Shown: positions 20,204 through 28,845, counted from the stretch's first letter. The stretch: 64,000 bases of DNA from Maricaulis alexandrii (GCF_005871165.1 NZ_SWKP01000003.1:496001-560000); one strand, 5' to 3'. Program-made: numbers and translations. The notes: a model not told the origin generated them from the letters alone.

Positions 20204-21568
20204 TCAGGCCGCGGATGCTTCCGCGGCCTGAACTTGATTCCGGCCATCATGCTTGGCGGCGTAAAGCGCCACGTCGGCACGGCGGAGCAGGCTTTCAAAG
20301 GTCTCGCCGACCTGGGCCTGAGCCAGGCCGATACTGACCGTCACCGCGATATCCGTGCCGTCTTCCAGCAGGAAAGGCGTATCCGCGACCTCGGCCCGCA
20401 GGCGTTCGGCCGCGATCTGGGCTTCCGCCATGCCGGCTCCCGGCATCACCACCAGGAATTCCTCGCCGCCATAGCGGGCGGCCAGATCCAGGGCCCGCAG
20501 TGCGGCATGCATGCGCTTGGCAAAGCCCTGCAGCACATGGTCTCCCGCTTCATGGCCGTAAAGGTCATTGATCGACTTGAAGTGATCGATATCCGCGATC
20601 AGCACCGAAACCGGCGCGCCACCATTATTCGCCCCGGCCAAGGCCTGGCGCAGGCGCGATGAGATGTAACGGCGATTGTGAAGGCCCGTCAGTGGGTCCG
20701 TGACGGCCATTTCCAGGCTTTGATCCAGAGAGGCCCTCAGGCGGTCGGCGTAACGCTTGCGGCGCAACTGTGTCCGCGCGCGGGCATTCAGTTCGCCAGC
20801 ATCGACCGGACGATGGATGATGTCATTCACACCCAGATCGAGGGCGCGCACGGCCTTGGCCACATCATCCGGGCTCACGACAGCGAGAATCGGCAATTGG
20901 CGGGTCTCGGCATCCGACCGGACCCGGGCACACAGACGCAAACCGTCATAATCGGCCGCCGTCAAATCCACGATCAGCAGATCGGTCCCGGCACGCGCAG
21001 CCGCAACGGCTTTGGCCGGATCCGTATAACAGCTCGGCGTCACGCTGTTCGGCAGCGCCGTTGCGTAACGTTTTGCGGCCCGCGGGTCTGCGGAGACGAT
21101 GACCGCCTGATAGCCCTCGGCCTGCTCTTCATTGATGTCGGCGTGCAACTCAGCGAAGGCCGCGTTGGACTCGCGATAGCGCAATTCATCCAGCAGGGTT
21201 TTCAGACGCAGCAGGCTGCGCACCCGGGCGAAAAGGGCGACATCATCGATGGGCTTGGTCAGGAAATCATCGGCACCGGATTCCAGGCCGCGGATACGAT
21301 CCTCGCGCTGGTCCAGCGCGGTGACCATGACGACGGGAATGTGGCGTGTGGACGGATCTGCCTTCAGCTTGGCACAGGTCTCATACCCGTCCATGCGCGG
21401 CATCATCACATCCAGAAGAATCAGGTCCGGCTGCTGGTTGCGGGCAACCTCGATGGCCTCGAATCCGTCGCTCGCCGTGCAGACATCGAAATACTCAGCC
21501 TGAAGGCGCGCTTCGAGAAGGCGCACATTGGCGGCCTGATCATCAACTACGAGAATACGCGCACTCAC
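20204..21568 (-). CDS. pleD: response regulator PleD, diguanylate cyclase
   Basis: A 454-residue protein with the PleD layout REC-REC-GGDEF. The first receiver domain (RILVVDDQAANVRLLEARL) has its phosphoacceptor in LILLDVMMPRMDGYE. The second (AVIVSADPRAAKRYA, LLIVDLTAADYDG) is an adaptor for dimerisation. The catalytic GGDEF domain reads RYGGEEFLVV, with the inhibitory-site arginine region upstream (TDPLTGLHNRRYI). It makes cyclic di-GMP at the differentiating pole in Caulobacter. Start GTG with GGGGG seven bases upstream. It follows divK by 11 bases. Confidence 0.96.
   Translation of the reverse strand: MSARILVVDDQAANVRLLEARLQAEYFDVCTASDGFEAIEVARNQQPDLILLDVMMPRMDGYETCAKLKADPSTRHIPVVMVTALDQREDRIRGLESGADDFLTKPIDDVALFARVRSLLRLKTLLDELRYRESNAAFAELHADINEEQAEGYQAVIVSADPRAAKRYATALPNSVTPSCYTDPAKAVAAARAGTDLLIVDLTAADYDGLRLCARVRSDAETRQLPILAVVSPDDVAKAVRALDLGVNDIIHRPVDAGELNARARTQLRRKRYADRLRASLDQSLEMAVTDPLTGLHNRRYISSRLRQALAGANNGGAPVSVLIADIDHFKSINDLYGHEAGDHVLQGFAKRMHAALRALDLAARYGGEEFLVVMPGAGMAEAQIAAERLRAEVADTPFLLEDGTDIAVTVSIGLAQAQVGETFESLLRRADVALYAAKHDGRNQVQAAEASAA
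20205..20230 (-). repeat. 11-bp inverted repeat inside the pleD 3' end
   Basis: CAGGCCGCGGA / TCCGCGGCCTG with a 4-base loop covers the last codons and the stop of pleD. It may act as a terminator or as an mRNA-stabilising 3' structure. No U-run is adjacent. Confidence 0.5.
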
Positions 21569-21579
21569 AGGCCAGCCCC

Positions 21580-21945
21580 CTAATCCAGGAACTGGCGGAC
21601 GGTCTCGATGAAGGTTGTGACGGTGATCGGCTTGGAGAGGTAGGCTTCGCAGCCGCCCTCCCGAATACGCTCTTCGTCCCCTTTCATCGCGAACGCCGTG
21701 ACAGCGACCACGGGAATTGCCGACAGCGATTCGTCATCCTTGAGCCATTTGGTGACTTCGAGGCCGGAGACTTCCGGCAACTGGATATCCATGAGAATCA
21801 GGTCGGGCGTATGCTCACGGGCGAGTTCGAGCGCCTTGAAGCCATCCTTCGTCTGCAAGGTCTCATAGCCATGAGCCTCAAGCAGATCGTTGAAGAGCTT
21901 CATGTTCAGCTCGTTATCCTCGACGATCAGGACCTTTTTCGGCAT
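21580..21945 (-). CDS. divK: single-domain response regulator DivK
   Basis: A 121-residue receiver domain without output domain, start [20 protein letters not shown]. The phosphoacceptor aspartate lies in [15 protein letters not shown], with the conserved threonine (VAVTAFAM) and lysine (AYLSKPI). DivK is the essential polar cell-cycle regulator controlled by PleC and DivJ and acts on the CckA-CtrA pathway in Caulobacter. The ATG at 21945 is chosen because upstream in-frame residues are not conserved. The pair divK-pleD is a hallmark of Caulobacterales and relatives. Confidence 0.95.
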   Translation of the reverse strand: MPKKVLIVEDNELNMKLFNDLLEAHGYETLQTKDGFKALELAREHTPDLILMDIQLPEVSGLEVTKWLKDDESLSAIPVVAVTAFAMKGDEERIREGGCEAYLSKPITVTTFIETVRQFLD

Positions 21946-22075
21946 GACCTGCAGCATGTCGGTGACGCGCTTCCCGTGTAGTGCACGCTTTTTACGTGCG
22001 TGTTTAACCCCGCCTGCATCAAACCCGATCTTCCTTACCAAACCATGAGTCAAAGGGCACTTTTCCGGTCCAAAG

Positions 22076-22090
22076 GAACAAGATAAGAAC
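22076..22090 (+). promoter_or_regulatory. LexA-type SOS box upstream of the ROK-dinB operon
   Basis: GAAC-N7-GAAC (22076-22079 and 22087-22090) is the direct-repeat form recognised by alphaproteobacterial LexA. It lies 30 bases before the first ATG of an operon that includes dinB. The second GAAC also starts a perfect 14-base palindrome GAACAAATTTGTTC (22087-22100). The gap is shared with divK, whose start is 130 bases away. Confidence 0.65.
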
Positions 22091-22119
22091 AAATTTGTTC
22101 AAGAAAAGGCCGGGAGCGT

Positions 22120-23028
22120 ATGACAGAGGCGGGACCCAACCGGATCGGGATCGACCTGGGCGGCACCAAGACGGAAGCGGTGGTGATGCGCCCGGATGGC
22201 AGTCTGGCCGCCCGGGAACGGATCGCCACACCCCCCGCCTATGCCGAAAGTCTCGAGGCCATCACCGCACTGGTCGCTCGCCTGGAGGCCGATTCCGGTC
22301 CCTGCCGGATCGGCCTGGGCCATCCCGGCTCGCTGAACCCGGCGACCGGCCTGATGCGCAATGCCAATTCCACCTGGCTGAACGGCCAACCGCTCCAGCG
22401 TGATCTGGAGACCCGTCTCGACCGCCCGGTCCGGACCGCCAATGATGCCGACTGCTTCGCGCTTTCCGAGGCACGCGACGGCGCCGGGGCCGGTTACAAA
22501 ACCGTATTTGGTGTCATCCTGGGTACGGGCGTGGGCGGCGGGCTGGTGATGGCCGGGCAGCTTCATGCTGGTGCCGGCAACAAGGCCGGGGAATGGGGCC
22601 ATAACCCGCTGCCCTGGCCTGTCGCCGAAGAATATCCCGGCCCTGATTGCTGGTGCGAGAAGCAAGGCTGTCTGGAAGCCTGGCTGTCCGGACCGGGCCT
22701 GGCAGAGGACCACCGGATCCGGACCGGCGAAACCCGGGACGCGGCCGAGCTTTTGGCCGCGGACGATGCTGCGGCCCGCCAGACACAGGACCGCCACGCG
22801 TCCCGCCTGGCCCGCGGCCTGGCCCATGTGATCAATCTGATTGATCCGGACGTGATCGTTCTGGGCGGTGGCGTTTCCAACGCTCCCGGACTCGCGGAAC
22901 GGGTGGAAGCGGCCCTGCCCACCCTGGTCTTCGCTGATGGTATCCGGACACCGGTCCGGCGCCATGCCCACGGCGACAGTTCCGGGGTGCGCGGCGCCGC
23001 CTGGCTCTGGCCGGATCAAGCGGAATGA
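22120..23028 (+). CDS. ROK family sugar kinase
   Basis: A 302-residue kinase. The phosphate motif IGIDLGGTKTEAVV lies near residue 8, the ROK block GVILGTGVGGGLVMAGQLHA near 130, and the zinc-binding signature CWCEKQGCLEAW near 177, followed by GPGL. Close relatives phosphorylate fructose, mannose or N-acetylglucosamine, and the exact sugar cannot be read from sequence. The ATG has GGGAG at proper distance. Its stop overlaps the start of dinB by ATGA, so the kinase and polymerase are translationally coupled under the LexA-like site. Confidence 0.92.
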   Translation: MTEAGPNRIGIDLGGTKTEAVVMRPDGSLAARERIATPPAYAESLEAITALVARLEADSGPCRIGLGHPGSLNPATGLMRNANSTWLNGQPLQRDLETRLDRPVRTANDADCFALSEARDGAGAGYKTVFGVILGTGVGGGLVMAGQLHAGAGNKAGEWGHNPLPWPVAEEYPGPDCWCEKQGCLEAWLSGPGLAEDHRIRTGETRDAAELLAADDAAARQTQDRHASRLARGLAHVINLIDPDVIVLGGGVSNAPGLAERVEAALPTLVFADGIRTPVRRHAHGDSSGVRGAAWLWPDQAE

Positions 23029-24326
23029 GCGGGCAGCCGAGCGATCCGGGCTATTGCCGGGCCTGCCTGACGCCCTTGTCCGGTGGCGAACCTGCGTGTC
23101 CGACCTGCGGGTCGCACAAACTCCTGCGGCATGCCGAGATCAATACATTGTCGATCGCCCATATTGATTGCGACGCCTTTTTTGCCGCGATCGAGAAACG
23201 GGATGATCCCTCCCTGGAAGACAAGCCGGTGATCATCGGCGGCGGCCAGCGCGGCGTGGTGTCGACCTGTTGCTACATCGCCCGCATGGACGGCGTGCAT
23301 TCCGCCATGCCCATGTTCAAGGCGCTGAAGGCCTGTCCCGATGCCGTGGTGATCAAGCCGGAGCACGGGAAGTACACGCGCGAGGGATACCGTATCCGGG
23401 ACATGATGTGTGACATCACCCCGCTGGTGGAGCCGCTCTCCATCGACGAAGCCTTCCTGGACCTGACGGGCACATCCCGCCTCCATCATGCGCCGCCCGC
23501 CCTGACCCTGCTGCGCCTGCAGCGGGCCATACGCGAAGAGGTTGGCATCACGGTGTCTGTGGGCCTGTCCTTCAACAAATTCCTCGCCAAGACGGCCTCC
23601 GACCTCGACAAGCCGCACGGCTTCGCCGTGATCGGAGAAGCGGAGGCCCAGGACTTCCTCGCCCAGCGTCCGGTGCGGGCGATCTATGGTGTCGGTCCCG
23701 CCTTTGCGGCCAAGCTGGAGCGCGACGGTATCCGCACCCTCGCCGATATCCGCCGTCAGGGCGACAAGGCCATGGCCCAGCGCTATGGCGATATGGGCTA
23801 CCATCTGTCCCGGCTCTCCCGGGGCGAGGACACGCGCAAGGTCTCGCCGGTCCGCGAACGCAAGAGCGTGTCGAGCGAAACCACGTTCAACGCGGATCAC
23901 GACGACCGCGACGTGCTGGAAAAACAGCTCTGGCGCCTGTGTGTGAAAGTCTCCGACCAGATGAAGGCCAAGGGGATCGCCGGATCAGTCGTGACGCTGA
24001 AACTCAAAACCTCGGACTTCAAGTCCCGTACCCGCCGCCGCACCCTCTCAGAGCCCAGCCAGCTGGCGGACACGCTGTTCCGGGTCGGCCGGGACCTGCT
24101 GGCCAAGGAAATCAACGGGACACGCTATCGTCTGATCGGCACCGGCTTTTCCGACCTTCGGGATGCTGTGGGCGATGCCGCCGACCTGCTGGATCCCAAT
24201 GCGATCCGCCGCGCGACGGCCGAACGCGCCATGGACAAGGCCCGTGAGAAATTCGGGGGCGATGCGGTGGTCAAGGGGATCGGTTTCCGGTCGAAGCCGA
24301 AGCGGAAGCCTGACGATCAGAGATAG
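23025..24326 (+). CDS. dinB: DNA polymerase IV with N-terminal zinc ribbon
   Basis: A 433-residue Y-family translesion polymerase. Palm motifs are IAHIDCDAFFAAIEKRDDP near residue 45 and LSIDEAFLDL near 145, with helix-hairpin-helix IYGVGPAFAAKLERDGI and the little-finger domain beyond. Before the palm the protein has about 40 extra residues with CRAC and CPTC, a four-cysteine zinc ribbon lacking in E. coli Pol IV. It overlaps the ROK kinase upstream by four bases and the convergent hydrolase downstream by ten bases. SOS control is inferred from the upstream site. Confidence 0.95.
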   Translation: MSGQPSDPGYCRACLTPLSGGEPACPTCGSHKLLRHAEINTLSIAHIDCDAFFAAIEKRDDPSLEDKPVIIGGGQRGVVSTCCYIARMDGVHSAMPMFKALKACPDAVVIKPEHGKYTREGYRIRDMMCDITPLVEPLSIDEAFLDLTGTSRLHHAPPALTLLRLQRAIREEVGITVSVGLSFNKFLAKTASDLDKPHGFAVIGEAEAQDFLAQRPVRAIYGVGPAFAAKLERDGIRTLADIRRQGDKAMAQRYGDMGYHLSRLSRGEDTRKVSPVRERKSVSSETTFNADHDDRDVLEKQLWRLCVKVSDQMKAKGIAGSVVTLKLKTSDFKSRTRRRTLSEPSQLADTLFRVGRDLLAKEINGTRYRLIGTGFSDLRDAVGDAADLLDPNAIRRATAERAMDKAREKFGGDAVVKGIGFRSKPKRKPDDQR

Positions 24327-25180
24327 GTGTCGAACCCGTTGAAGGGCATCGGCCAGAAGCCTTCCGCGCCGCGCCGGAACGCCCCCGCATGATCAATTCG
24401 GCTTGCCCCCACATCCTGCGGTGCCAGGCGCAGAATTTCGGGTCGGGAGGCCGTGTAAAGGCTCATCAATTCGCGCACGGAGCGTTCCGAGGCCAGTGCG
24501 TCATCGGTGAAGGTGTAATTGCGGATCGGCGTCGTGACCCGGTCGAACCGGGCCCCCTCGATTTGGTCCAGCACATCACCGAAATAGCGCGGCTGGAAGG
24601 CCCAGTCCCGCCATTGGCGGAAGACCGGGGCCGGCAAGGCCGTGCCGCCCCAGATTCCGCCTTCCGGGATATAGCCCTTCAGCGCAAGGCAAGCCGGGCC
24701 ATAGGCCAGCCAGAAGAAAAGCGCCTTGGGGCGGTAAGCCGGATCATGCGCGCCCCAATAGCCCGAGCCGACGCACACAAAGGCATGCGCCCGGGCCCGG
24801 TCTTCATTGTCGGCAAATCCGACCAGATGACCGCCCACGGAATGCCCCAGGGTGAAGAGCGGCTTGTCCGGGGCCAGTGCAGCGGCTCGGTCCAATGCGG
24901 CAGGAAAGTCGAGCCTGCCCCAATCCAGGATATCTGCCTGAAACCCCTTGAGCTGCGCGGGCGCCGACCCGCCAATCCCGCGATAATCATAGATCAGACA
25001 CGCATAACCCTGTTCGGCCCCGGCCAGCGCGATGCGGCGATACACGCCTTTGGGAAACCCCGTCCCCGAGGAAATCAGTACCGCCGCCTTCGGATCGGCT
25101 GGCGCAATGATGCGACCGGACAGGGAATACCCGTCCCGCGCATCAAACCGGATCTCGCTTTCCTCGATCAACTGGGTCAT
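24317..25180 (-). CDS. alpha/beta hydrolase (COG4757-like)
   Basis: A 287-residue hydrolase fold: VLISSGTGFPKGVYRRIA near residue 35, YDYRGIGGS near 65, and the nucleophile elbow GHSVGGH near 113. The C-terminus has a likely catalytic histidine in RIDHAGAFRRG. The family hydrolyses small esters, but substrates are uncharacterised. Convergent with dinB, overlapping its last ten bases. Confidence 0.88.
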   Translation of the reverse strand: MTQLIEESEIRFDARDGYSLSGRIIAPADPKAAVLISSGTGFPKGVYRRIALAGAEQGYACLIYDYRGIGGSAPAQLKGFQADILDWGRLDFPAALDRAAALAPDKPLFTLGHSVGGHLVGFADNEDRARAHAFVCVGSGYWGAHDPAYRPKALFFWLAYGPACLALKGYIPEGGIWGGTALPAPVFRQWRDWAFQPRYFGDVLDQIEGARFDRVTTPIRNYTFTDDALASERSVRELMSLYTASRPEILRLAPQDVGASRIDHAGAFRRGAEGFWPMPFNGFDTYL

Positions 25181-25281
25181 GCCGGCAGTGTGCCGGATGA
25201 CGTGCGCGTCAAGTCAAGAAGGTTGATTGCATGGCGTCGAGACACGACTAAATTCCCGACAGACAATCCGAGGAGAATCCC

Positions 25282-25743
25282 ATGTCCGCGATCGATACCC
25301 GCCTGGCCGAGCTCGGCATTGACCTGCCCGAACCGGTCGCCCCTGTGGCCAATTATGTGCCCTTTGTGCAAACCGGCAGCCAGGTTTTCATTTCCGGCCA
25401 GGTCTCCCTCGGGCCTGACGGGCTGGTGAAGGGCACGCTGGGCGGTGACATGGATGTCGCGGCCGGTCAGGCTGCCGCCCGCCTGTGCGGGATCAATCTG
25501 ATTGCCCAGCTCAAGGCGGCCTGTGGCGGCGACCTGTCGCGCCTGAAACGCGTTGTGAAACTGGGTGGCTTCGTCACCGCGGCACCGGGCTTCACGGACA
25601 TTCCCTTGGTGATCAATGGCTGTTCCGACCTGATGGTCGAGGTGTTCGGGGATGCCGGCCGACACGCCCGCTCAGCCGTCTCCTGCCCGGCCCTGCCGCT
25701 GGGCGCTGCCGTGGAAGTCGACGGGATTTTCGAGATTGCGTGA
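25282..25743 (+). CDS. RidA family enamine/imine deaminase
   Basis: A 153-residue YjgF/YER057c/UK114 protein of the longer (about 150-residue) branch, opening MSAIDTRLAELGIDLPEPV and containing NYVPFVQTGSQVFISGQVSL, INLIAQLKAACGGDLSRLKR and the C-terminal RSAVSCPALPLGAAVEVDGI. The arginine that binds the carboxylate in active RidA appears in the ARSAV segment. It removes reactive enamines formed by PLP enzymes. AGGAG precedes the ATG at good spacing. Confidence 0.92.
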   Translation: MSAIDTRLAELGIDLPEPVAPVANYVPFVQTGSQVFISGQVSLGPDGLVKGTLGGDMDVAAGQAAARLCGINLIAQLKAACGGDLSRLKRVVKLGGFVTAAPGFTDIPLVINGCSDLMVEVFGDAGRHARSAVSCPALPLGAAVEVDGIFEIA

Positions 25744-25746
25744 CGG

Positions 25747-26316
25747 TCAGCCGGCGGTCATGTGGCTGACAAAGATCGATACACCGATCAGGATCAGCGT
25801 GGTGCCGCCGGCGATCTCCGCCCAGCCGCCCAGTCTTTCCCCGACTTTCGGCCCGATCCGGTAGCCGATGGACGCGATCAGGAAGGAGGACGTCCCCACC
25901 ATCAGGGCCGTCCAGACGGGCCCGCCGGACACGGCCAGCGCCACGCCGACAGCAGCGGCATCGATACTCGTGCCCAGGGCCGTGATGACCGTGCCACCGA
26001 GCGTCGCCCGGACGGGCGCTGCCGCCTCGTCTTCCGCCTCTCCGCCAATCCCGTTGCGGATCATCAGCCCGCCGATCACGCCCAGCAGGATAAGCGCGAT
26101 CCAATGATCCAGCGCCGTGATCCAGTTTTCGGCGATTTGCGCCAGTGACCAGCCGGCCAGGCACATAAGCCCCTCCGACAGGCCGAAAACGGCCCCCGTC
26201 CGCAAAGCTTCCGGCGTCCGCGCGCCCGGATGCCCGGCACCGCGCGCCAACGCGGCGGCGAAAGCATCCGTGGACAGGGAGAGACTGGTCAGGACAAGCA
26301 GGATCGGAGACAGCAT
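25747..26316 (-). CDS. mntP: MntP-type manganese efflux pump
   Basis: A 189-residue membrane protein with six predicted helices in two repeats. Signature segments are LTSLSLSTDAFAAALARG near the start and VITALGTSIDAAAVGVALA in the second half, each with the conserved aspartate of MntP. The start at 26316 is preferred because upstream in-frame residues are Arg/Ala-rich and not membrane-like. Mn2+ export is inferred from the family. No yybP-ykoY riboswitch was recognised in front of it. Confidence 0.88.
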   Translation of the reverse strand: MLSPILLVLTSLSLSTDAFAAALARGAGHPGARTPEALRTGAVFGLSEGLMCLAGWSLAQIAENWITALDHWIALILLGVIGGLMIRNGIGGEAEDEAAAPVRATLGGTVITALGTSIDAAAVGVALAVSGGPVWTALMVGTSSFLIASIGYRIGPKVGERLGGWAEIAGGTTLILIGVSIFVSHMTAG

Positions 26317-26466
26317 GCCTTCCCTTAGGCAGGCGCCCGGAGAGAGGCAAGCCAAGCCGCACAGTCGGCGAGCACACGCGGAATTTACACGCCGCCCCCT
26401 CGCCGCCACGCCCGAGACCGGCTAAGTACTCCCCAGCAACAGAATTTCTTCCGAGGATTTGTCCCA

Positions 26467-27210
26467 ATGATGCGTTTTGCCGGATTGATGATCGCTGCCT
26501 TCGCCCTGCTTGGCTGTCAGCAGCCCGAGGCCCAGGCCCAGATGTCCGAGAATGAACGCGATGAAGTCCGTGAAATCGTGCGCGACTACATCCTGGAAAA
26601 CCCGGAAATCATCGAGGAAGCCCTGATCGAGCTTCAGCGCCGGGCCCGCGCCCGCGAGATGCAATCCACCTATGACGCGGTGACGGCCCAGGCCGACGCC
26701 ATCTTCAATGATCAGCGTGACCCGCGCGTCGGCCCGGCCGATGCGGATCTCGTGATCGTCGAGTTCATGGATTACAAATGCTCCTATTGCCGCGTCGCCA
26801 ATGACTGGGTCGAGGACGTGCGCGAGGAATATGGCGACCGCGTCCAGTTCATCATCAAGGAATACCCGATCCTGGGCGATGACTCGGTCCAGGCAGCCCG
26901 CGCAGCGCTGGCTGCCCTGCGCCAGGGCGAAGACGTCTACACGACCTTCCACACCGCCATGGTTTCCTCTTCCGGCCCGCTGCCGGACGAGCGCATCTTC
27001 CAGCTGGCCCGCAGTTCGGGCGTGGACGTCGAGCGCATGCGGGAGGACATGGAAGATCCGGCGATCATGGATCACATCGCACAGAACCGCTCGCTCGGCA
27101 GCGTTCTGGGCGTGTCCGGCACCCCCTTCTTCATCGTCGGGGACACCGTCGTACCGGGCGCCAATGAAATGGCCCTCGACGAAGCCTTGGCGCGCGGGCT
27201 CAGCAACTAA
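26467..27210 (+). CDS. DsbA family thiol oxidoreductase, probable lipoprotein
   Basis: A 247-residue protein. Signal MMRFAGLMIAAFALLGC ends in a lipobox-like LLGC, so Cys17 may be lipidated and the protein anchored in the periplasm. The thioredoxin-like domain begins near residue 85 with VIVEFMDYKCSYCRVAND; CSYC is the active site, and the cis-proline lies in SGTPFFIVGD. A helical segment of about 55 residues precedes it. The layout resembles ScsC/BdbD-like DsbA proteins that oxidise or isomerise cysteines in exported proteins. The next gene encodes an exported 16-cysteine protein, a plausible client. Confidence 0.93.
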   Translation: MMRFAGLMIAAFALLGCQQPEAQAQMSENERDEVREIVRDYILENPEIIEEALIELQRRARAREMQSTYDAVTAQADAIFNDQRDPRVGPADADLVIVEFMDYKCSYCRVANDWVEDVREEYGDRVQFIIKEYPILGDDSVQAARAALAALRQGEDVYTTFHTAMVSSSGPLPDERIFQLARSSGVDVERMREDMEDPAIMDHIAQNRSLGSVLGVSGTPFFIVGDTVVPGANEMALDEALARGLSN

Positions 27211-27291
27211 AAAGCGATCCGCCACAATCATTCATTGCGCAGTCATGCACAGCCCTCTCTACTGACCTATCAGCACAGGGGGTTTTTGGTT

Positions 27292-28260
27292 GTGTTTCGT
27301 AAATTGCTTGCATGCATGCTGGCCGCTGCGGCCGGAGGAGTCTTGTCAACATCAGCGTTCGCGCAGCAGCCGGGCTCTGGACAACTCCCGCCGGGAAATT
27401 GGCAAGAGTCGTGTACCAACTCGCTGGTCAACGGAGTCATTCTGCAGACAGTCTGCATAGACAGTTCCGGCCAGTTCTTCCCGAATATCCGAGATCTGCG
27501 CGACGCCAGTGGGCCGCTGATCAATTGCGCTGGCGTCCTGTCGCCCATGACCGATTGCAATATCATGGCCCAGCCCTATCCCGGCGTGATGGTGCCGGAG
27601 GGGACATGGCGCACCTCCTGTGTCCTGGAACACTGGAATTACACGAGCATCGCAGCCCGCTGCTATGACCGCAGCAGTGGTGGTTATTACTACAGCGAAG
27701 TGGAAGTCGGCGGCTGGAACGGGCAGGTCCAGAATTGCGACGGCCTGCTGTACGCCGGCATGGATTGCGCCGACGCGGGGACCCGGTTGGCACGCCCTTC
27801 ACCGCGACCGCAGGTTCAGCCCACACCGACACCGCAGCCCAGCCAGCCCGCCCTGCCACCGGGCAGCTGGTCGAGCAGCTGCAGCAATGGCCGCGTCGAA
27901 AACGGCTTCCTGATGGCCACCTGCCGCCGCACGGATGGCAGTCTGAACGCCGACGATATCCGCATCACTTCGATGTCCGAGCGCATTTCCAACTGCTATG
28001 GCGCGCTTCACCGGGGCAATTCATGCCCGGCCCTGCCGCCGGGGCCGTGGCGCCAATCCTGCCGGGTCACAGGCCTGTCGGACGATGTCCTGAGCGTGGA
28101 ATGCTGGCGGGCCGCCTCATCGCGCCGCAGTGGCGGCGGCGGCTATGTCGATATACCGGCGGGTTATCAGCCCGATGTGATCCCCTATCGCCGCTATGCC
28201 GGGCAGAGCTTCGTCAATTGCGCCCATGACCTGCGTCTGGGGACGCAGTGTCCCAACTGA
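27292..28260 (+). CDS. secreted protein with four CVNH-like (cyanovirin-N homology) repeats
   Basis: A 322-residue exported protein. Start GTG at 27292 has AGGGGG nine bases upstream and gives signal peptide FRKLLACMLAAAAGGVLS ending AFA. Four repeats begin near residues 32, 101, 188 and 248 (LPPGNW, VPEGTW, LPPGSW, LPPGPW). Each has four cysteines with identical spacing: C-x13-C, then C-x9-C in a block like NCxGxL. The first spacing and the SCxN...C pattern match CVNH lectins, where the pair forms a disulfide. A Pro/Gln linker separates repeats 2 and 3. Sugar binding is possible but unproven. It lies just after a DsbA-like gene. Confidence 0.75.
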   Translation: MFRKLLACMLAAAAGGVLSTSAFAQQPGSGQLPPGNWQESCTNSLVNGVILQTVCIDSSGQFFPNIRDLRDASGPLINCAGVLSPMTDCNIMAQPYPGVMVPEGTWRTSCVLEHWNYTSIAARCYDRSSGGYYYSEVEVGGWNGQVQNCDGLLYAGMDCADAGTRLARPSPRPQVQPTPTPQPSQPALPPGSWSSSCSNGRVENGFLMATCRRTDGSLNADDIRITSMSERISNCYGALHRGNSCPALPPGPWRQSCRVTGLSDDVLSVECWRAASSRRSGGGGYVDIPAGYQPDVIPYRRYAGQSFVNCAHDLRLGTQCPN

Positions 28261-28277
28261 TTGCGGGGACGCTGCCG

Positions 28278-28694
28278 TCACACGCCCATCGACACATTGC
28301 CGCCGGCGTCGATGACCCATTGGTCGTTCCAGGCGATTTCCCAGGCATGACCGTCCGGGTCGGCGAAATAGCCGGAATATCCACCCCACGGGGCCTGGTG
28401 GGCAGCCTTCAACAGGCTGCCCCCGGCTTCCACCGCCTGGTCGAGAAGCGGATCGACCTCATCGCGCTCGCGAACATTATAGGCCAGCGCCACCCGGCCA
28501 GATCCGTCATTGTCGCGCATCATGTCGGCATCAAAGCTCTCACGCCGAAAAAGGCCGAGCACGACGCCATTGAGCTGGAAGAAGACGATCTCGTCATTCT
28601 CGAAGCTCGCCGTCCAGCCCATCGCCTCGTAAAAGGCGCGGGACCGGGCCGGGTCCGTGACGCCCAGCGTGATCAGGGAAATGCGTTGATCCAT
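28278..28694 (-). CDS. VOC (glyoxalase/bleomycin-resistance fold) protein
   Basis: A 138-residue protein of the vicinal-oxygen-chelate fold: ISLITLGVTDPARSRAFYEA at the start, VVLGLFRRE, and GYFADPDGHAWEIAWN near the end, where the glutamate could ligate a metal. The start at 28694 follows AAGGAG on the minus strand. Substrate unknown; the adjacent genes give no hint. Confidence 0.88.
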   Translation of the reverse strand: MDQRISLITLGVTDPARSRAFYEAMGWTASFENDEIVFFQLNGVVLGLFRRESFDADMMRDNDGSGRVALAYNVRERDEVDPLLDQAVEAGGSLLKAAHQAPWGGYSGYFADPDGHAWEIAWNDQWVIDAGGNVSMGV

Positions 28695-28845
28695 GGCGGT
28701 TCTCCTTCCAGGACCAACGCTAGAACAAAAGCAGAACATATGTCCAGGACAAAGCCGGCCGGATTGCCCTGAGACAGGTCAGGCGCAAAACTGGCATTGT
28801 CCCGGAATCGCTTCGGGTGCCGCAAACCGACAGGACAGGATCACC

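Noticed and set aside
21946-22060. A CtrA box (TTAA-N7-TTAA) before divK
   Set aside because: Only partial half-sites at 11-base distance (TTAC and TTTA near 21990-22010), too weak to report.
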